NCBI RefSeq assembly: GCF_000220395.1
Contig: NW_004086595.1
Coordinates: 11,093-75,092, forward strand
Direction of reading: 5' to 3'
Source: Ichthyophthirius multifiliis
Taxonomy: Eukaryota > Ciliophora > Oligohymenophorea > Hymenostomatida
Length of the DNA: 64,000 bases
The notes beneath the pieces are model-generated. The model worked only from the letters and a program-made list of their open reading frames with translations. It had not been told where the DNA came from and did not search any database. Position numbers and translations under genes: made by a program. Of the stretch, positions 63,866-64,000 are shown one piece after another. Numbering within the stretch: the stretch's first letter is position 1; each line of letters begins with the position of its first letter.

Positions 63866-64000
63866 CATTTTTTTTAGATTTCTCCAGAATAAAAGAAGAA
63901 TATAACAATTTATTAATTATAATTTATGATAAAAGAAATGAGTAAAATTAATATACCAAATGAATATATGGCAATTGTCTAAAGAGCAGCAGAAATACTT
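63113..64000 (+). CDS. CCCH zinc-finger protein (partial, runs off the window)
   Basis: ATG 63113-63115 reads MINYNDVRYKRTLCKNFQT; splicing out 63171-63334 completes a canonical CCCH finger, C-KNFQTTGQ-C-VMGVR-C-HFA-H-G (CX8CX5CX3H), preceded by the YKRTL lead-in typical of tristetraprolin-type fingers. After QEEIRNPALD and another intron comes PLVQYPTLAAIMSNPASLSS. A second finger lies at about 63531-63592: KMIKCKYNDIG followed by ACKYGVSCHYSHGEPQ. The two halves are one base out of frame, or are separated by a possible 22-nt intron that would delete the first Cys. A Leu/Ile/Asn-rich region and a TA-rich intron (about 63785-63877) follow, then ISPEQKKNITIYQLQ and NIPNEYMAIVQRAAEIL to the window edge. 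Such proteins bind AU-rich RNA; target unknown. Confidence 0.75.
63787..63855. repeat. TA-rich tract inside an intron
   Basis: Mostly AT dinucleotides with two short interruptions, within the last visible intron of the CCCH gene. Confidence 0.85.

Overview
The window is macronuclear-type DNA of an oligohymenophorean ciliate, most like Ichthyophthirius multifiliis. Base composition is extremely AT-rich. Conserved proteins read through only if TAA and TAG encode Gln and TGA is the sole stop (ciliate code). Introns are small GT..AG elements, usually 40-65 nt, with extremes near 22 and 272 nt. Under the standard code almost nothing real is visible. All gene models here were read by eye with the ciliate code, so splice sites and ends are approximate. 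The sequence contains a run of N at 17226-17245, and many genes show single-base breaks at A/T homopolymers that look like sequencing errors.

Layout, left to right. 1-9051, minus strand: N-terminus of a strumpellin (WASHC5) gene, two Gln/Asn-rich proteins, the splicing factor PRPF18, a candidate structured RNA (6060-6225) and a 741-residue Gln/Asn-rich protein. 10040-15235: biotin-protein ligase (+), two small ORFs (+), an Asn-His-repeat protein (-) and an NDUFS5-like complex I subunit (+). 15774-25950: a three-repeat MYB (-), an assembly gap with duplicated flanks, a small unknown protein (-), SCO1 (+), a vacuolar sorting receptor (-), an RsmI-family methyltransferase (-) and a divergent CDPK (-). 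26093-28860, minus: eroded leucine-rich-repeat and tubulin-tyrosine-ligase-like genes. 29036-34380, minus: a large Cys-rich type I membrane protein and LSM5. 35040-38785: a degraded coding stretch, CFAP119 (+), a syntaxin (-) and a small secreted ORF (+). 38786-41045 is an AT desert. 41046-49976: a coiled-coil protein (+), a tandem cyclic-nucleotide-binding protein (+) and a long coiled-coil/MORN protein (-). 50938-64000, all plus: a small unknown gene, a LIN54/tesmin-type CXC protein, a DDT-WHIM-PHD chromatin protein, a SAM methyltransferase, tubulin chaperone B, a transportin-3-like importin and a CCCH zinc-finger gene that runs off the end.

No operons are evident and genes are on both strands. 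Themes are RNA processing (PRPF18, LSM5, CCCH), mitochondrial function (SCO1, NDUFS5, possibly RsmI), membrane traffic (WASHC5, VSR, syntaxin), cilia and tubulin (CFAP119, TBCB, TTLL), and chromatin and cell-cycle regulation (3R-MYB, LIN54-like, DDT-PHD). The strongest candidate for something undescribed is the structured RNA. The most notable protein-level oddities are the RsmI insertion, the repeated intron position in the Cys-rich receptor, and the CDPK with an altered DFG motif.
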